Assembly (NCBI GenBank): GCA_002914805.1
Contig: JXTB01000016.1
Location: 625,543 to 689,542, forward strand
Origin: Parasponia andersonii
Taxonomy: Eukaryota > Streptophyta > Magnoliopsida > Rosales > Cannabaceae
Direction of reading: 5' to 3'
Length of the DNA stretch: 64,000 nucleotides
Shown here: positions 47,886 through 60,111 of the stretch, one piece after another
Position numbering within the stretch: the first letter of the stretch is position 1
Layout: every line of letters starts with the position of its first letter
Program-made: the position numbers and the translations under genes
Notes under the pieces: model-generated
The model's input: the letters and a program-made list of their open reading frames with translations, nothing else
The model's database searches: none
What the model was told of the DNA's origin: nothing

Positions 47886-48995
47886 TAAGGAGCACTCAAA
47901 ACCAGTCTAACACAGAGCCTGTCAAATGAGAAATTTGCCGAAAATCGAAAGAATAAATTTTTTTTTTTTTTGAAGGATCAACCATCAAACACGGCATATA
48001 ACGCGCCACAATGGTGCACCATTGACACTGTGCATAGGCAGAACAGCATAGAACCTCACTGATAAGCACAAATGCAATTTCGGGGATTCCTATACCTAAC
48101 CTAACATTAAACACAGATTTCCAACATATGATTCACCAATACAACCAGCAAAGTTCACCGCAGAACCAAAAACAAGCACATAATTATATACACGTATGCA
48201 TACACACATGTATATAAATAAAATCTATAAGAAATAAAATAAAAATAAAAAAAGAGAGGCTTACATGTCGAAATGAGGTTGGCAACGGCGACAGGAGCGA
48301 GCAATTCTACAATAATAACCAAACCCATTTCAATAACCATAAAAATACTAATATCTGTAAGCAGTACAATCCAATACAAGTCAAAACCCTAAACCCACCA
48401 AATAATAAGAAGGGTTTGATGTAACCCTAAAAGAAAGAAGCAGATAGAAATGGAGGTGGAGGCTATAAGCGAAGAAGAAGAAGCGAGAGAGAGAGAGAGA
48501 GAGAGAACGCTTGTGCCCTAGCTCTAGCTGGCTATGGATGAAGCCGTTTGATCGGAGGCGAAGAGCTAGTAAATACTGAGGAGGGAAAACGATGGAAGCA
48601 AACTCGGGTGGGTGATGATCATGAAACTTACTAGTCCATTTAACTCTAGTAATTTACAGTTCTCGTATAACCCCTAAAAATACTCCATTTAATTGTAAAA
48701 AAAATTCTACAGAAATTTCAACACAAACAAACAAATTTAAGAGTATATTAACATAACGCAACCAGACCAGATGAGAATCAAACCTGAAAGCGGAGCTCGG
48801 CAAACGAGCAGACTGGTGGCGAACGGAGCTGGGCGCGAGCAGTGCTGTCGGCGTGCGGAGCTGGGCGCGCAAGAGCAGAGCCGGCGGCGTCGAGTTTCAG
48901 ATAAAGACGACAATGGCGAGTGACTGAGAGACAGAGACGGGCCCGAGAGAGAGAGAAAATGATGAAGCCTACGCGTTGATGGGCTAAGTGGGCTT
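47886..48995 (-). promoter_or_regulatory. Mitochondrial L15 upstream region (copy 2 of the segmental duplication)
   Basis: Collinear with 35081-36232 upstream of LSM8. It retains a good leader donor CGACAT|GTAAGC (near 48264 on the minus strand) and acceptor TTGACAG|GCTCTG (near 47921), a CT repeat, and the GC-rich leader-like segment (48785-48950). Two TGGGCT motifs remain at 48980 and 48989. The third is displaced to 50563 by inserted DNA. Confidence 0.75.
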
Positions 48996-49004
48996 GGAAA
49001 TAGA

Positions 49005-50533
49005 GAAAACTACACGGAATACCCTTTTTGCCATCCGATTTTAACAAATATCCCTTTTTTTTCCTATATGTATTTTTATATCCTTTTTAAATTTACTTCT
49101 AAGAGTATTCCGCTTTTACCCTTAAAAGCGTTAATATATATATATCAGCAAACCCAGAATTGGGGATATACTCTTCGACCTTGAGCAACCGTTGATCACT
49201 TTCTCTCGAGGTAATGCTTATCTCAACCGGAGTTTTATCCATGGCGGTGGCTCTGAAGCTTTCAGTTCCAATGTTGATAGACCGATTTCGTAGCTTCCGA
49301 GATCCTATCCCTGTGGAACTTCGTCCTCTCATGGCTGAAGCCTTCGTACATTTACGCCGTCATCAATTGCGTCATCATCGCTTCCTCGAAGCTCCACCGG
49401 AAGTTCGACGAGTCACCGCCATTGATCTAATCAGAGACGATAGTTCCACCGATGACGGCCGAGCCAATAAAGGTCTCGGGAGGTGACGTCGCGAGAATGG
49501 ATTATGCGATGTACAGCAGCGGCGGCGGCGGCGGCGGCGGTCTCGAAACTCACGTGCCGCCGCCGAGAGTGGTGGAGAACGAGGAGGAGATTGTGATGGA
49601 CGGTGAGGATGAGAATGAAAATGAAGCAGTTGCACCGTCGATGGCGTGGAACGGGTTACAGACTTGTCACCGGGAGAAGAACTTTATTTATTTTATTTCA
49701 AATTTGGCTAGCTTTTTCATTTTCAGTATTTAAAAAGATTGCATCTTTTGTTGAAATCTGAAAGCTCGGAATGTAGACGGATCCAATATATTTACTAGCA
49801 TTTTACAAAAGAAAAAAAAAATACTCAAAACATTAGTACCTTCGAATAAATGAATACTAAATATCAAAATAAGCTCTGATTTGGCTATTATATTCGACTT
49901 GGAGTGGGTTATATCGGTATGTAAATGAGCCGATAAAAGTGATATATACTTAGTAAAAGTGGTAAATAATAAATTTACCAAGGATGTAATGGTATTTACA
50001 ACCGTATATAAAAGTGATAAATGAGTGATTTTTTTTTGTTCATAGTAAATTATATACTAACTTGTAATAGTGATAAATATGTATTTTAATAAGGATATAA
50101 TGGTAATATGTCAATATGAATTATCAATTAATTTTTTATGATCACAGTAAATAACGGATATATCTCTTTATACTAGTAATAAATAATAATAAAAAAATTT
50201 TAAGAAATGGTAAATAAATGAAATATCATTTAGCAGTAAATATGATAAAAAATTTTAAATCATGATAAATAAATTATATACCACCTATTAATAATAATAA
50301 ATAAGTAATTTAACAGAGTATAATGATAAATAAATTATCGTTTATAAGTAGTAAAAAAAATTTAATTCACGATAAATAAATTATATATTCTCTTTCAATA
50401 ATGATAAACAATTAATTTACTAAAAATATAATAATAAATACAAATCAAAAAGGGATATACTTGTCCATAAAATCAAAAAGGGTATCTACTAAACCATGCA
50501 TTCAAAATAGGGTAATTTTGCTGGATCCCCTCA
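49005..50533. mobile_element. Probable Mutator-like insertion in the L15 promoter, carrying GC-rich cargo
   Basis: Comparison with copy 1 shows about 1.56 kb extra between the second and third TGGGCT motifs. Within it, GAAATAGA at 48997-49004 and 50534-50541 may be the target duplication. The ends are weakly inverted (ATACCCTTTTTG near 49018; reversed right end ATTACCCTATTTTG). The interior has a GC-richer segment at 49150-49690 and AT-rich DNA full of GTAAATAAATTATAT-like motifs. Presence of the insertion is solid. Class and exact borders are inferred. Confidence 0.5.
49150..49690 (+). pseudogene. GC-rich gene-like segment inside the insertion, unidentified
   Basis: Two successive open pieces read LKLSVPMLIDRFRSFRDPIP (from about 49246) and, in another frame, MTAEPIKVSGGDVARMDYAM followed by a poly-Gly run from a GGC microsatellite (49518-49541) and an acidic stretch. 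The sequence composition is like a coding exon and unlike its surroundings, which suggests a captured gene piece. I do not recognise the source family. Confidence 0.4.
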
Positions 50534-50579
50534 GAAATAGAATAATCAGTAATTAAATGAACTGGGCTTAAATTTCAGG

Positions 50580-51594
50580 GATATGCAAAGATTTACCCCA
50601 CTTTTTTGGTTCCCCTAAATAATATCCCATTTTTATTTTATTAATAAAAATATCCCTTACTCATTAGTTATACTCCCGTAATAGTAATTTTACCTCTTTG
50701 TCATGGGTATGGAAAGCCTTAATCGCCAAAAATGGTCCACCACCACCCTCACCATCGAGATCATGCTGACGGAGCTCCTCACCTTCTTCTGCAACGTGGC
50801 GCTAAGGCAAGAGGTCATCGTTGTGGGTATGAAAGCCATAATTAGATTTGATCTTTACTAGATTTTTCTTTTTATGTATTTATAATTTTAATTTTGATTT
50901 AAGTACTTTTTATATGAATGGTATGGGTAGGAGTGGAGAGCAGCAGAGTTTGGCTTATTACAACTATGATGATTATATTTCCTGACTTGAAGGGGAGACC
51001 TTGGGTTCAATTGCCACAGCTTCACTTTTTGCATATATAATATATATATATATATATATATACACTTTATTAATAACAAAAAATATTATATATAACTAAT
51101 AAAATACTGTTATTTTTCTATTTATTAATCATAATATTCTAAATTATGGTAAATAAATTATATGTGTAAATGATAAATGATTTATATGCAATTATAAAGA
51201 ATTATATATATATCGATAAATAATTTGTATAATAATAAATAATTTATATATATTAGTAAATGAATTACATACAACAATAAATAATTAATTTATATGCATC
51301 TATCAATTAATTATTTATATTAGTATATTAATTATTTATTATGATATATGAATTATATAAATTGATAAATTAATTTTATATTATTTAATAAATTAATTAT
51401 ATATTATAATAAATAAATTATGTAAATTGGTAAATCAATTCTATATATGAATATGTCTAATTAACCCATATAAAAGTATAATAGTAAACGCTAATCTTGA
51501 TAACTTAAAAAGGATATAAAAGTTAATAAAATGAAAAAGGAATATTTATTAATGTATAGTTTAAAAAAGGACTATGTGGTGTAGTATTTGTACA
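50580..51594. repeat. Repeat element, first of a tandem pair
   Basis: Begins with ACCCCACTTTTTTGG and ATCCCTTACTCATTAGTT and ends with AAAGGACTATGTGGTGTA. The ends are imperfect inverted copies. The same order of blocks recurs at 51595-52712. Inside are a tRNA B-box-like GGGTTCAATTGCC (51003-51015), an AT run (51037-51062) and AT-rich DNA built of TAAATNAATTATAT motifs. Confidence 0.6.
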
Positions 51595-52712
51595 AATATA
51601 CCCCACTTCGTTGGTTCCTCTTAAATAATATCAAGTTTTTATTTTATTAAAAAAAAATATATCCCTTACTCATTAGTTACAACTCCTTAGTACCAATTTT
51701 ACCTATTTGCCATTGGTACAGAAAATCTCACCACCGGATGATCTTGTCTCACCACTGAGATTACTGACAGAGCTCCTCAGCTTCAATACGGTGCGCAAAG
51801 GCAAGAAGCCATCACTATGGGTACGGAAGTCGCAATTAGATTTGATCTTTACTAGGTTTTGCCTTTTATGTATTTACAATTTTAATTTTGATTTGTGTAC
51901 CTTTATACAGAGTGTGGGTAGGATTAAATTTAAATTTTTTAAATGTATTAGTTTTTAAAAATAGAAATAGAGTCGTCTTAGCTCAGTTGGCAAAGCGCAT
52001 AGCCTTGAGGAATGTGACCGAGAGTTCAATTCCCATAGGCTTCTCTTTTTACTTGTAAAAAAAATACTTACTTATTTGTCGGTACTCATATTATATATAT
52101 ATATTATATTAATATCTATTTTTTTAATATTAGAAAGTGAATATAAATGTGTATATATATACAACTAATTAAATACTGCTATTTTTCAATTCGTTAATCA
52201 TAATATTCTAAATTATGGTAAATGAATTATATATGTAAATGAATTTTATACAATGATAAATGATTTATATGTACTCACAAAAGAATTTTATACGATGGTA
52301 AATGATTTGTATATTATGATTATTGATTTATATGTATTAGTAAATGAATTATATATAACAGTAAATAACTTTTGTACAATGGTAAATGTTTTATCTGTAT
52401 TGGTAAATTAATTATTTACACTGATATATTAATTATTTATTATGGTAAACGAATTGTATATATTAGTAAATATATTTTATATTGTTAAAAATAAATTATA
52501 TATATCGGTAAATTAATTATATATTGTAGTAAATAAATATATATTGGTAAATCAATTCTACACATGAATATGTCTCATTAACCAACATAAGGGTATAATG
52601 ATAAACTCTAATCATGATAACTTAGCAAGGGATATATAAGTTAATAAAATAAAAAAATGAATATTCATTAATGCATACCTTAAGAAAGGGGTACGTGGTG
52701 TATTTTCCTCTA
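51595..52712. repeat. Repeat element, second of a tandem pair
   Basis: Direct repeat of the preceding element: ACCCCACTTCGTTGG, ATCCCTTACTCATTAGTT, a GTTACTGACAGAGCTCCTC-like block shared with the first copy, the tRNA-like patch at 51974, and the final GGGTACGTGGTGTA. TAAATTTYAGGG occurs at the outer left (50570) and outer right (about 52716) flanks, possibly an outer target duplication. Confidence 0.6.
51974..52041 (+). pseudogene. tRNA-like remnant (SINE head or tRNA pseudogene)
   Basis: A-box TAGCTCAGTTGG (51979-51990) and B-box GAGTTCAATTC (52022-52032) have tRNA-like spacing. The acceptor stem does not pair well and the anticodon arm is not regular, so this is not a functional tRNA. The related patch in the sister element at 50950-51020 keeps only the B-box half. 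Confidence 0.5.
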
Positions 52713-53023
52713 AATTTTAGGGTTTATGGCACTTTTGGTCCCTGAATTCTTTATGGTCCTTCAACTAATTAAATGCATATAAAAATCTCTCGATTATCCA
52801 TTTAGTTGTAATAACAACCTTTTGATCCAATATCAATAAGACTCGCTAAATAGTTAATAGGAGAAACTATCACGTGGATGACATGTGATTATCGCTAAAA
52901 AGGATTAGGAGGAAAAATTTAGTTCACTAGACTTCACTTAAGATTTAGGGTAATTTTCTAGAGTTCAAAAAGACGAATCAATTTAGCTTTAATTTTCTGG
53001 GAAAATTGAACAAATCATTTGCA

Positions 53024-53480
53024 ATGTTGGCATCAAAATGTGAGGTCTGCTACTATGGCAAGATTTATAAGCTACAATCGGCATGGACGAACGCCAACCT
53101 AAGTCAAAGATTCTTTGGGTGTGCTGATTACTAGGTGTCAAAAAATAGATATTCCTGAATATTTTAGTTTATTATAGGATTTTAAAATTATCTAGTTTTT
53201 TTTATTTATGTTTACAAATGAATGATAACAGTAAAGAGTTTCGGTATTTTCATTAGTTTGACACGTCTATATGCGAAAGATCAAAAACCATTATTCGTGG
53301 GTTGTTACGGAGGAAAAGGGAGCTAGTAAAAAGAAATAATGAGTTTCTAGCTAAAATCTAGATTTTGGAAAGAAGAACAAGGATATGGAGGAATGATTGA
53401 AGATGAAAAAAAATTGTTGATAATGGAAATTTTGGTATTGTTTGGTTTTAAGTTTTTTGTTTAGTTTTTGTTATTTTTCT
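53024..53480 (+). pseudogene. GRF-type zinc-finger gene relic
   Basis: Starts MLASKCEVCYYGKIYKLQSA and continues to SQRFFGCADY, matching the C.CG...S.T..N..RRF.GC pattern of plant GRF zinc-finger proteins. After an intron-like gap comes a second part with FH-stop-FDTSICERSKTIIRGLL (TAG where the family has Trp), then a coiled-coil-like ELVKRNNEFLAKI and a hydrophobic tail. Frameshifts and stops show it is dead. Such genes are common, often transposon-borne, in plant genomes. Confidence 0.65.
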
Positions 53481-54498
53481 TTCTTTAGTAGTTGGTTATA
53501 AAGTGTCAAGTTTACATGGAGCATACAGGATTTTGCATGCATGTGCTAGGGATTATTACTTAATATAGCATGATTAAAGATGAAAAAAATGGTTGGTAAG
53601 GTGATATTTGGGTGTTGTTAGCTACTAGAGGTTCTATTTAGTGCAATAATTGGAGATGAACTTTGGTGAACATTTTCAATGCTCATTTTCACTAATTATA
53701 TTAGTTATAAAATGTATAATACTTAAATTATTTGTATATTCATTTGAATTATTAATTTATAAATAAATGGCTAATTGTTTCTTTTTTGTTATTAAAAGGG
53801 CTTGTATTCGTACCACGCTATATGACCATAAGGTCACCAATTCACAAACTCTTATTCACATGCACTTGAGAAAAAAAAAAAAAAATTGTCAATTCACATA
53901 GTCATTCCATTAAACTGTTATAATATAAACACTGGTTTATAAATACAATCTAATGCCAGTCCATAAAAGGCAAAGTGAAAATAGGAAATGTTATATGGTC
54001 ATGAAATTCCATTCATTCATAAGTTAATAATTTGATCGTGGCTCAATGTCATTCCAAACATTCATCTAAAAATAGCTTTACACTTGAGTTTCATGTATAA
54101 ACTTTTCAAGCACTGAATAATATGTGCAACTATGCACACCAAAGCTAACAAAATACTATTTGTGCAGTAAATATGCACACAAAAGAATAAAATTTGTGCA
54201 ACAACTATGTATACAGAAACTAGCAAAGTACTACCTATGCAATAACTATACACACAAAAGAGTAATACTTGTGCAATAACTATGCACACAGAGTAACATG
54301 ACCTAAGTTGTTCAAATGAGTAAATCCTAAATACAACATAACATAAAACAACTCAAATACTGTCAATAGGTTACAGTGGTGGAATGATAATAGTAATAGT
54401 AATGATAATGATAATAGAATGAAAATGACTGAGAATGTATTAAGTTGTTTGGTTAAAGCTTAAAATCAGTAGCTGAATAAGTATTCTTATGTTGGTCG
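53481..54498. other. Intergenic DNA with a short tandem repeat
   Basis: At about 54120-54296 four or five imperfect units containing GTGCAATAACTATGCACACA repeat every 35-50 bp. The resulting hydrophobic minus-strand open frame is a product of the repeat. Otherwise nothing is recognised. Confidence 0.6.
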
Positions 54499-55044
54499 TA
54501 TCACGATCCAAAACCCGGACCAGTGGCAGAAGGAGGATTTCACAAAGGTAGGAAATTCCTTGATTTATTTGAAAAGTGTCAAAAGTTCTAGTTTATATAA
54601 AAACGTTCCATTTAAATAAAATAATCGGAATTTCATCCCGTGAACCACTCCCACAGTTCGTATACACCATTAAATATAGACTGAATAATAATTAAAAATT
54701 ACGAAGTCACATAAAAGTTCAAGCTTCACCATCATCCATAATAAAAGTCAAATACCAGAATGGCATACATAAATTCGCAGACAAAATAGAAAGCAATAAT
54801 CTTGGTTCAATGCTAATACAAAACCCAAATAGTCCAAAGACTACGACAACAAACTCCTAGCATTACAAAAAGACGAACTGCAATCCAGATGACTTCTTAC
54901 TCCTCTTGATCACCAAGATCGCACTGGACACCACTTGAGGAAGAAGGTAAGGGGTGAGCATAAAATGCCCAGTAGGAAAAATAATTACCTCGATCGAAAA
55001 TATTTTAGTGATGGGGAATTCCTGCATGGTTAGTTTAGTCTAAA

Positions 55045-55079
<35 letters not shown>

Positions 55080-56689
55080 AAATCCAAACTGGAAATCCAT
55101 ATATATATAAAAGCAGTATAATCAAAACCATTCAATCCATATGCACATGACACAAATCAACCCATACCCATGAGCTCTCATCCTCTCATCTGTGGAAACT
55201 CAGGATGATGGCACTAAGTATGCCTAACAGCCTGCCTGATACCTAAGCCCATACCCGGAGGGGACACCCATGTGTCGCCTACCAAACCTGGAGGAGCAAC
55301 TGAATTGCCTACGCCTGCCAAATGAGGAGGTAATCAGAAGTAACAAAATCTTGCGTGAGTTTACGAACTTTCACCGACGGTGGGGCATGCAGCGCCACAC
55401 TGTAACCCACGATACTAACACGGTGCTCATGTATGATCCTATGACATGTGCAATATAGAACTGAAGTGTAAAAATAATCGTGCTATGGTTTTTCAGTAAA
55501 ATCAGCGTACTAGGTTTTTATAGAAAAACAGGCAGCATACAGCCTTATTTTTAATATACCCAAAATAACCTGCATTCAGAAAATTCTTAGAGCAATACAG
55601 TATATATCTCATACAACCAATTCCCATCACAGATATTCGAGAAACCAAAAATCACATTTGTTCTCATATGTTGCAGAAAATAAGTTTTATTCAAAAACGA
55701 TATAAAACACAGGTAATTGAATCCCTACCTCGCTCGAATAGTAATACCACGCTATTAAATCCTCAAGGTGTTGTTGACGATTGCCCGGAGAGTCGGGAAC
55801 CAATTCCAAGCCCTCGATCGTCCTCTTGCGAAAAACCAACTTCTCACCGGAGCTTCAATTCCACAAACGGACCTCTTCTCAAAATTTCTAGCACCCAAAA
55901 TTACTAGGTTAGATATATATAACTTGTCCGATTCGGGTCTGGGCTCACACCGGACCGATGGCATGAAAAATAAGGTAAATCTCGACAGTCCAATCTTGAT
56001 TTCCGTACCGATCACCAAACATAGGCAATATATATATATCAAACTTCTCTATTTTCCGAGTACAATCCAAAAATGACAACAAACACAATCCAACGGCCGG
56101 ATCAAAAAGTCAAACTTAAACTCAAAATACCCAAAAATGATAACTTTCAATCCGGACAAAAATGGGGTTGAGATATATATACATTGATGATCTTTGAGAC
56201 GAGATGAATCTAACAGGACCGGTTGGAGGTCGAATGGTGGACGGAATCTTCGCCGGTGGCCAAAAATCTGAAACAGCGTCTTTCTCTTCTCCAGCGACGG
56301 CGAGCTCCAAGGCGGCTCCTGGCAGTCGACTTCGACTCGGGTGCGGTGCTGGTGAGCTCCGCCGGTGGTTTCCACGGCTGGGCGACGGCAAGAGGCGGCG
56401 GCAGCGGCTGAGGGGGGCATCAGGCTGAGAGGATCCGAGAGTGAGAGAGAGATCGGAGGAGAAGAGAGAGAGAGAAAAGAAAAGGACATGGCACGTGACC
56501 CTATTTATAGGGCTGTGCAATTTTTCAAAAATTACACATAAGTCCCCATTCAAATCTCTATCAATCTAATCCCCCAAAAATTGCAATTTAGTACTTCTAC
56601 ACAAAATTTTTGCAATTTAATCCCCCAATAATATATCCAAAAAATTGGTAAATTGTCCAAATTACCCTCTTAAAATCCGGATTTTAATA
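54499..56689 (-). mobile_element. LTR-like repeat, copy 1 (complete)
   Basis: On the minus strand the unit starts near TATTAAAATCCGGATTTTAA (56689) and ends GGATCGTGATA (54499), diverged from TGTAAAAA...GGGTCGTGACA of copy 3. Flanks GGTCG (54494-54498) and GGTTG (56690-56694) differ by one CpG transition. About 180 bp into the unit is a TATA box CTATAAATAG (56501-56510 on the minus strand), followed by a CT-rich leader-like region and a GC-rich stretch. This layout (TG...CA, 5-bp duplication, internal TATA) fits a solo LTR of about 2.2 kb. Confidence 0.65.
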
Positions 56690-57276
56690 GGTTGACTCTA
56701 GAAATGAATGGAATTAGATATATTTTGACAAAAATATCATCAATCTTAAAATGCATATTTAAGCAATTTAACATTGTTTTTTTTTTCAAAATCATATTTT
56801 CAGTTAAAAAACACATTTAACATTTAAAAAAAACCTTTTAATAAAAATATTAATAAAAAAATCATATTTTATAATGGTGATATACTAGTTGTTGCTTATA
56901 TATACAATAAAACTACAATACTCGTGTCATTATATAAAAGAAATAGGGAAATAAAATTGGCCAAATTATATACATAATTACACATTAGTAAAAGAAGAGT
57001 TACATTACTTAGCTATATAATAGTACTTCATGTCACATTGAAATGTAAATATCTTATAATTAATCAAAATACTAACTTGCCAAGTACACAAAATTTGTTT
57101 TTCAAAAAGATTTCCTTCATTGTGTCAATATATTATCTTAGATAGTGCCATCAAGGATAATTCTCACCTATTCATCCCCACCATTATCAGGGACACTAAA
57201 AAAAATGTGAAACTATAGTATTGTCTTGCATGATCATTCGAGTTATCTTATGGGGCTCCATTGTGGTAACTGTTAT

Positions 57277-58835
57277 TGTTATGATCCAAAACTCGGGCCA
57301 GTGGCAGAAGGGGGATTTCACAAAGGTGAGAAATTCTTTGATTTATTTGAAAAGTGTCAAAAATTCTAGTTTTATAAAACGGTCTATTTAAATAAAATAA
57401 TTAGAATTTCATCCTGTAAACCACTCCCATAGTTCGTATACACCATTAAACATAGATCAAATAATTATTTAAAAACGCGAAGTCAAATATAAATCCAAGC
57501 ATCATCATCATCCACGTCAAAAATCAAACATCAGAATGGCATACATAAGTTTACAGATAAAGATGGAGTATAGTAATCTTGGTTCAATGCTAACACAAAA
57601 CTCAAACAATCCAAACAACATGACAACAAGCTTCTAGCATTACCAAGATAACGAACTACAGTCAAGATGACCTTTTACTCCTCTTGGTCTCCCAAGTCGC
57701 ACTGGACACCATCTAAGGAAGGGGGTGAGCATAAAATACCCAGTAGGAAAAATAATTACCCAGTCGAAAACATTTTAGTAATGGAGAATTCCTATTTAAT
57801 CCAAATCAGAAATTCATATATATATATATATATATAAAGCAGTATAATCAAAACCATTCAATTCATATGCACATGACACAAATCAACCCATACCTATGAG
57901 CTCTTATCCTCCCATCTGTGGAAACCCACGATGATGGCACTAAGTATACCTAATAGCCTGCCTGATACCTAAGCCCATACCCGGAGGGGACATCCATGTA
58001 TCGCCTACCAAACCTGGAGGGGCAACCGAATTGCCTACGCCTGCCAAGTGGGGAGGTAATCAGAAGCAACAGAACTCTGCGTGGGTTTATGGACTCTACA
58101 CCGATGGTGGGGTACGCAGTGCCATACTGTAAACCCACAATGCTAATATGGTGCTCATGTATGATCCTATTGCACGTGCAATACATAATTGAATTGTGAA
58201 AATAATCATGCTCGGGTTTTTCAATAAAATCAGCATACTAGGTTTTATAGGAAAATGGGCAGCATAACGACCCTATTTTTAATATACCCAAAATAACCTG
58301 TACTCAGAAAATTCCCAGAGCAATGCAATATATATACATCATATAATCAATTCCCATCACAGATGTTCAAGAAAACCAAAAATCACATTTGTTTTCATAT
58401 GTTGCAGAAAATAAGTTTTATTCGAAAACGATATAAAACAGGGGTAATTGAGTCTCTACCTTGCTTGAATAGCGATACTACACTATTGAATCCTCAAAGT
58501 ATCGTTGACGATCGCCCGGAGAGTCGAAAACCAATTCCAAGCCCTCGATCGTCCTCTTGCGAAAAACCAACTTCTTAACAGAGCTTCAATTCCAAACAAA
58601 CCTCTTCACTGAATTCTTAGCACCCAAAATAACTAGGTTAGACATATAACTTGTCCAATTCGGGTCTGGGCCCATACCGGGCTGGTGGCACGCAAATCGA
58701 GGTAAATCTCGACCGTCCGATCTCGATTTCTATGCCAGTCACTAAACATAGGCAATATATATATATATATATATCAAACTTCCCCATTTTCCGAGTACAA
58801 TCTAAAAATGACAACAAAAATACAATCCAACGGCC
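57277..58835 (-). mobile_element. LTR-like repeat, copy 2 (truncated)
   Basis: Collinear with the 54499-side of copy 1 from TGTTATGATCC at 57277 to CAACGGCCGGAT at about 58835, where similarity stops. The part with the TATA box and GC-rich leader is missing. Confidence 0.7.
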
Positions 58836-60111
58836 GGATAAAAAAAAAAAACTTATACAAAAATAGTTGTAAAGAGTGACGAGATCAATGACTAAATTTT
58901 TTTAGTGTCGACAAAAGACCGTCTACGAAAGGGGGTTGGCAGTGGTGAGTTCATAGAGGAGGGTCAATAGTAGCATATTTGTAGAAAAGGGTTGGTGGCA
59001 GAGTTCGAGTAGATGGTGGAATGGTGTTTTAGATTTTTTCTTTGTTAGGGCTCTATGAAATCGTAGAAGCAAATAAGTTATTTGGAAATAAAAAATAAAA
59101 TAGGTTCAATAGAATAATAGTATATTCCAGCATATTCCATCGAAAATTGAGTGAAATAAAATTCCATTAAATTTGTTTCTATTGGAAAGGGTTTCTCTAC
59201 TTGGACTTTCTAACCAAACATTTGTAATGAGATTTTTTGGAATCTTTCATTTCCTTTACTATCAACCAAACGAGCCTTAAATTTATTGGTAGAATTCAAG
59301 CCAATTGGTCAGCTCTTTCCACTGGTTCATTTTTCTTTCTATGTATCTACAAAATGAAATTTAAAGCAGTAAGTTATTTCAACTTAAAGTCATAATTATC
59401 TTTTAATTGAGTTTTGACATAACTTGCACCTCTTTTGCCTACTTTTCCTTGGATGAAATTGTAGGGGCTGGTTAAAAAGAAACTGCACTACCTGGCTGAA
59501 GAGGAACTTCAAATCATGGTTGAATGATTGCAGTGATTCGCTTAAGAGGAATTTTATTGACTGGCTAAAGAATAACTTCCTCTTGGCTAATAGTCATTAA
59601 ACCAGGCTTCATATTCCTTTTCAGAAAACGAAAGGCCCTATCATCAAGTTTGAGTGACGAGCTTATAGCAAACGCAGTTATAAATAAAAAATAAGTAAAC
59701 AGGAGTCTATGATCCATTTTTTATGATGCAAGTTTAGTAGAAATAGGATAGGAATGAGTATACCACATGCACTGAACTTTAGGACATATAGAAGAGGTAG
59801 TAAAAGACCATTAGGTCAAAGCCCACATACAATGCTAAGGTAAAAACCTAGAATATAGCGTAATCAGATTGGAGAATAATGTATCTTTATATAACAAAAA
59901 CTTCAAAAAGAAAAAAAGAAGAAACTCAAGACAATAGCTGAATAATGTATCTTTATCCAACAAAACTCAAAGAAAATTGACAAAAAAGTTTTGGAATAAA
60001 GTCAAATGCTTTAATAGTACTATGCGAAAAAGCTAAAATGTTTTATATGAGATAGTTAAAAAAATTAAAAAATAATAAAGCAGAAATATAATACTTATTG
60101 ACATTATTATT
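58836..60111. other. Intergenic DNA between LTR copies, no gene recognised
   Basis: AT-rich with no clear exon. A small patch near 59465-59600 contains loosely repeated CTGGCTRAAGARGAAYTT units. Confidence 0.45.

Noticed and set aside
51974..52041. Functional tRNA gene
   Set aside because: A and B boxes are present, but the acceptor and anticodon stems do not pair properly.
54062..54289. Hydrophobic repeat peptide (CIVIAQVLLFCV units)
   Set aside because: Translation of a short tandem repeat, with no conserved start or neighbour.
56049..56553. Ser/Leu/Ala-rich minus-strand frames of about 145 codons
   Set aside because: They lie in the CT-rich and GC-rich leader part of an LTR-like repeat. 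The corresponding part of copy 3 does not keep the same frame.
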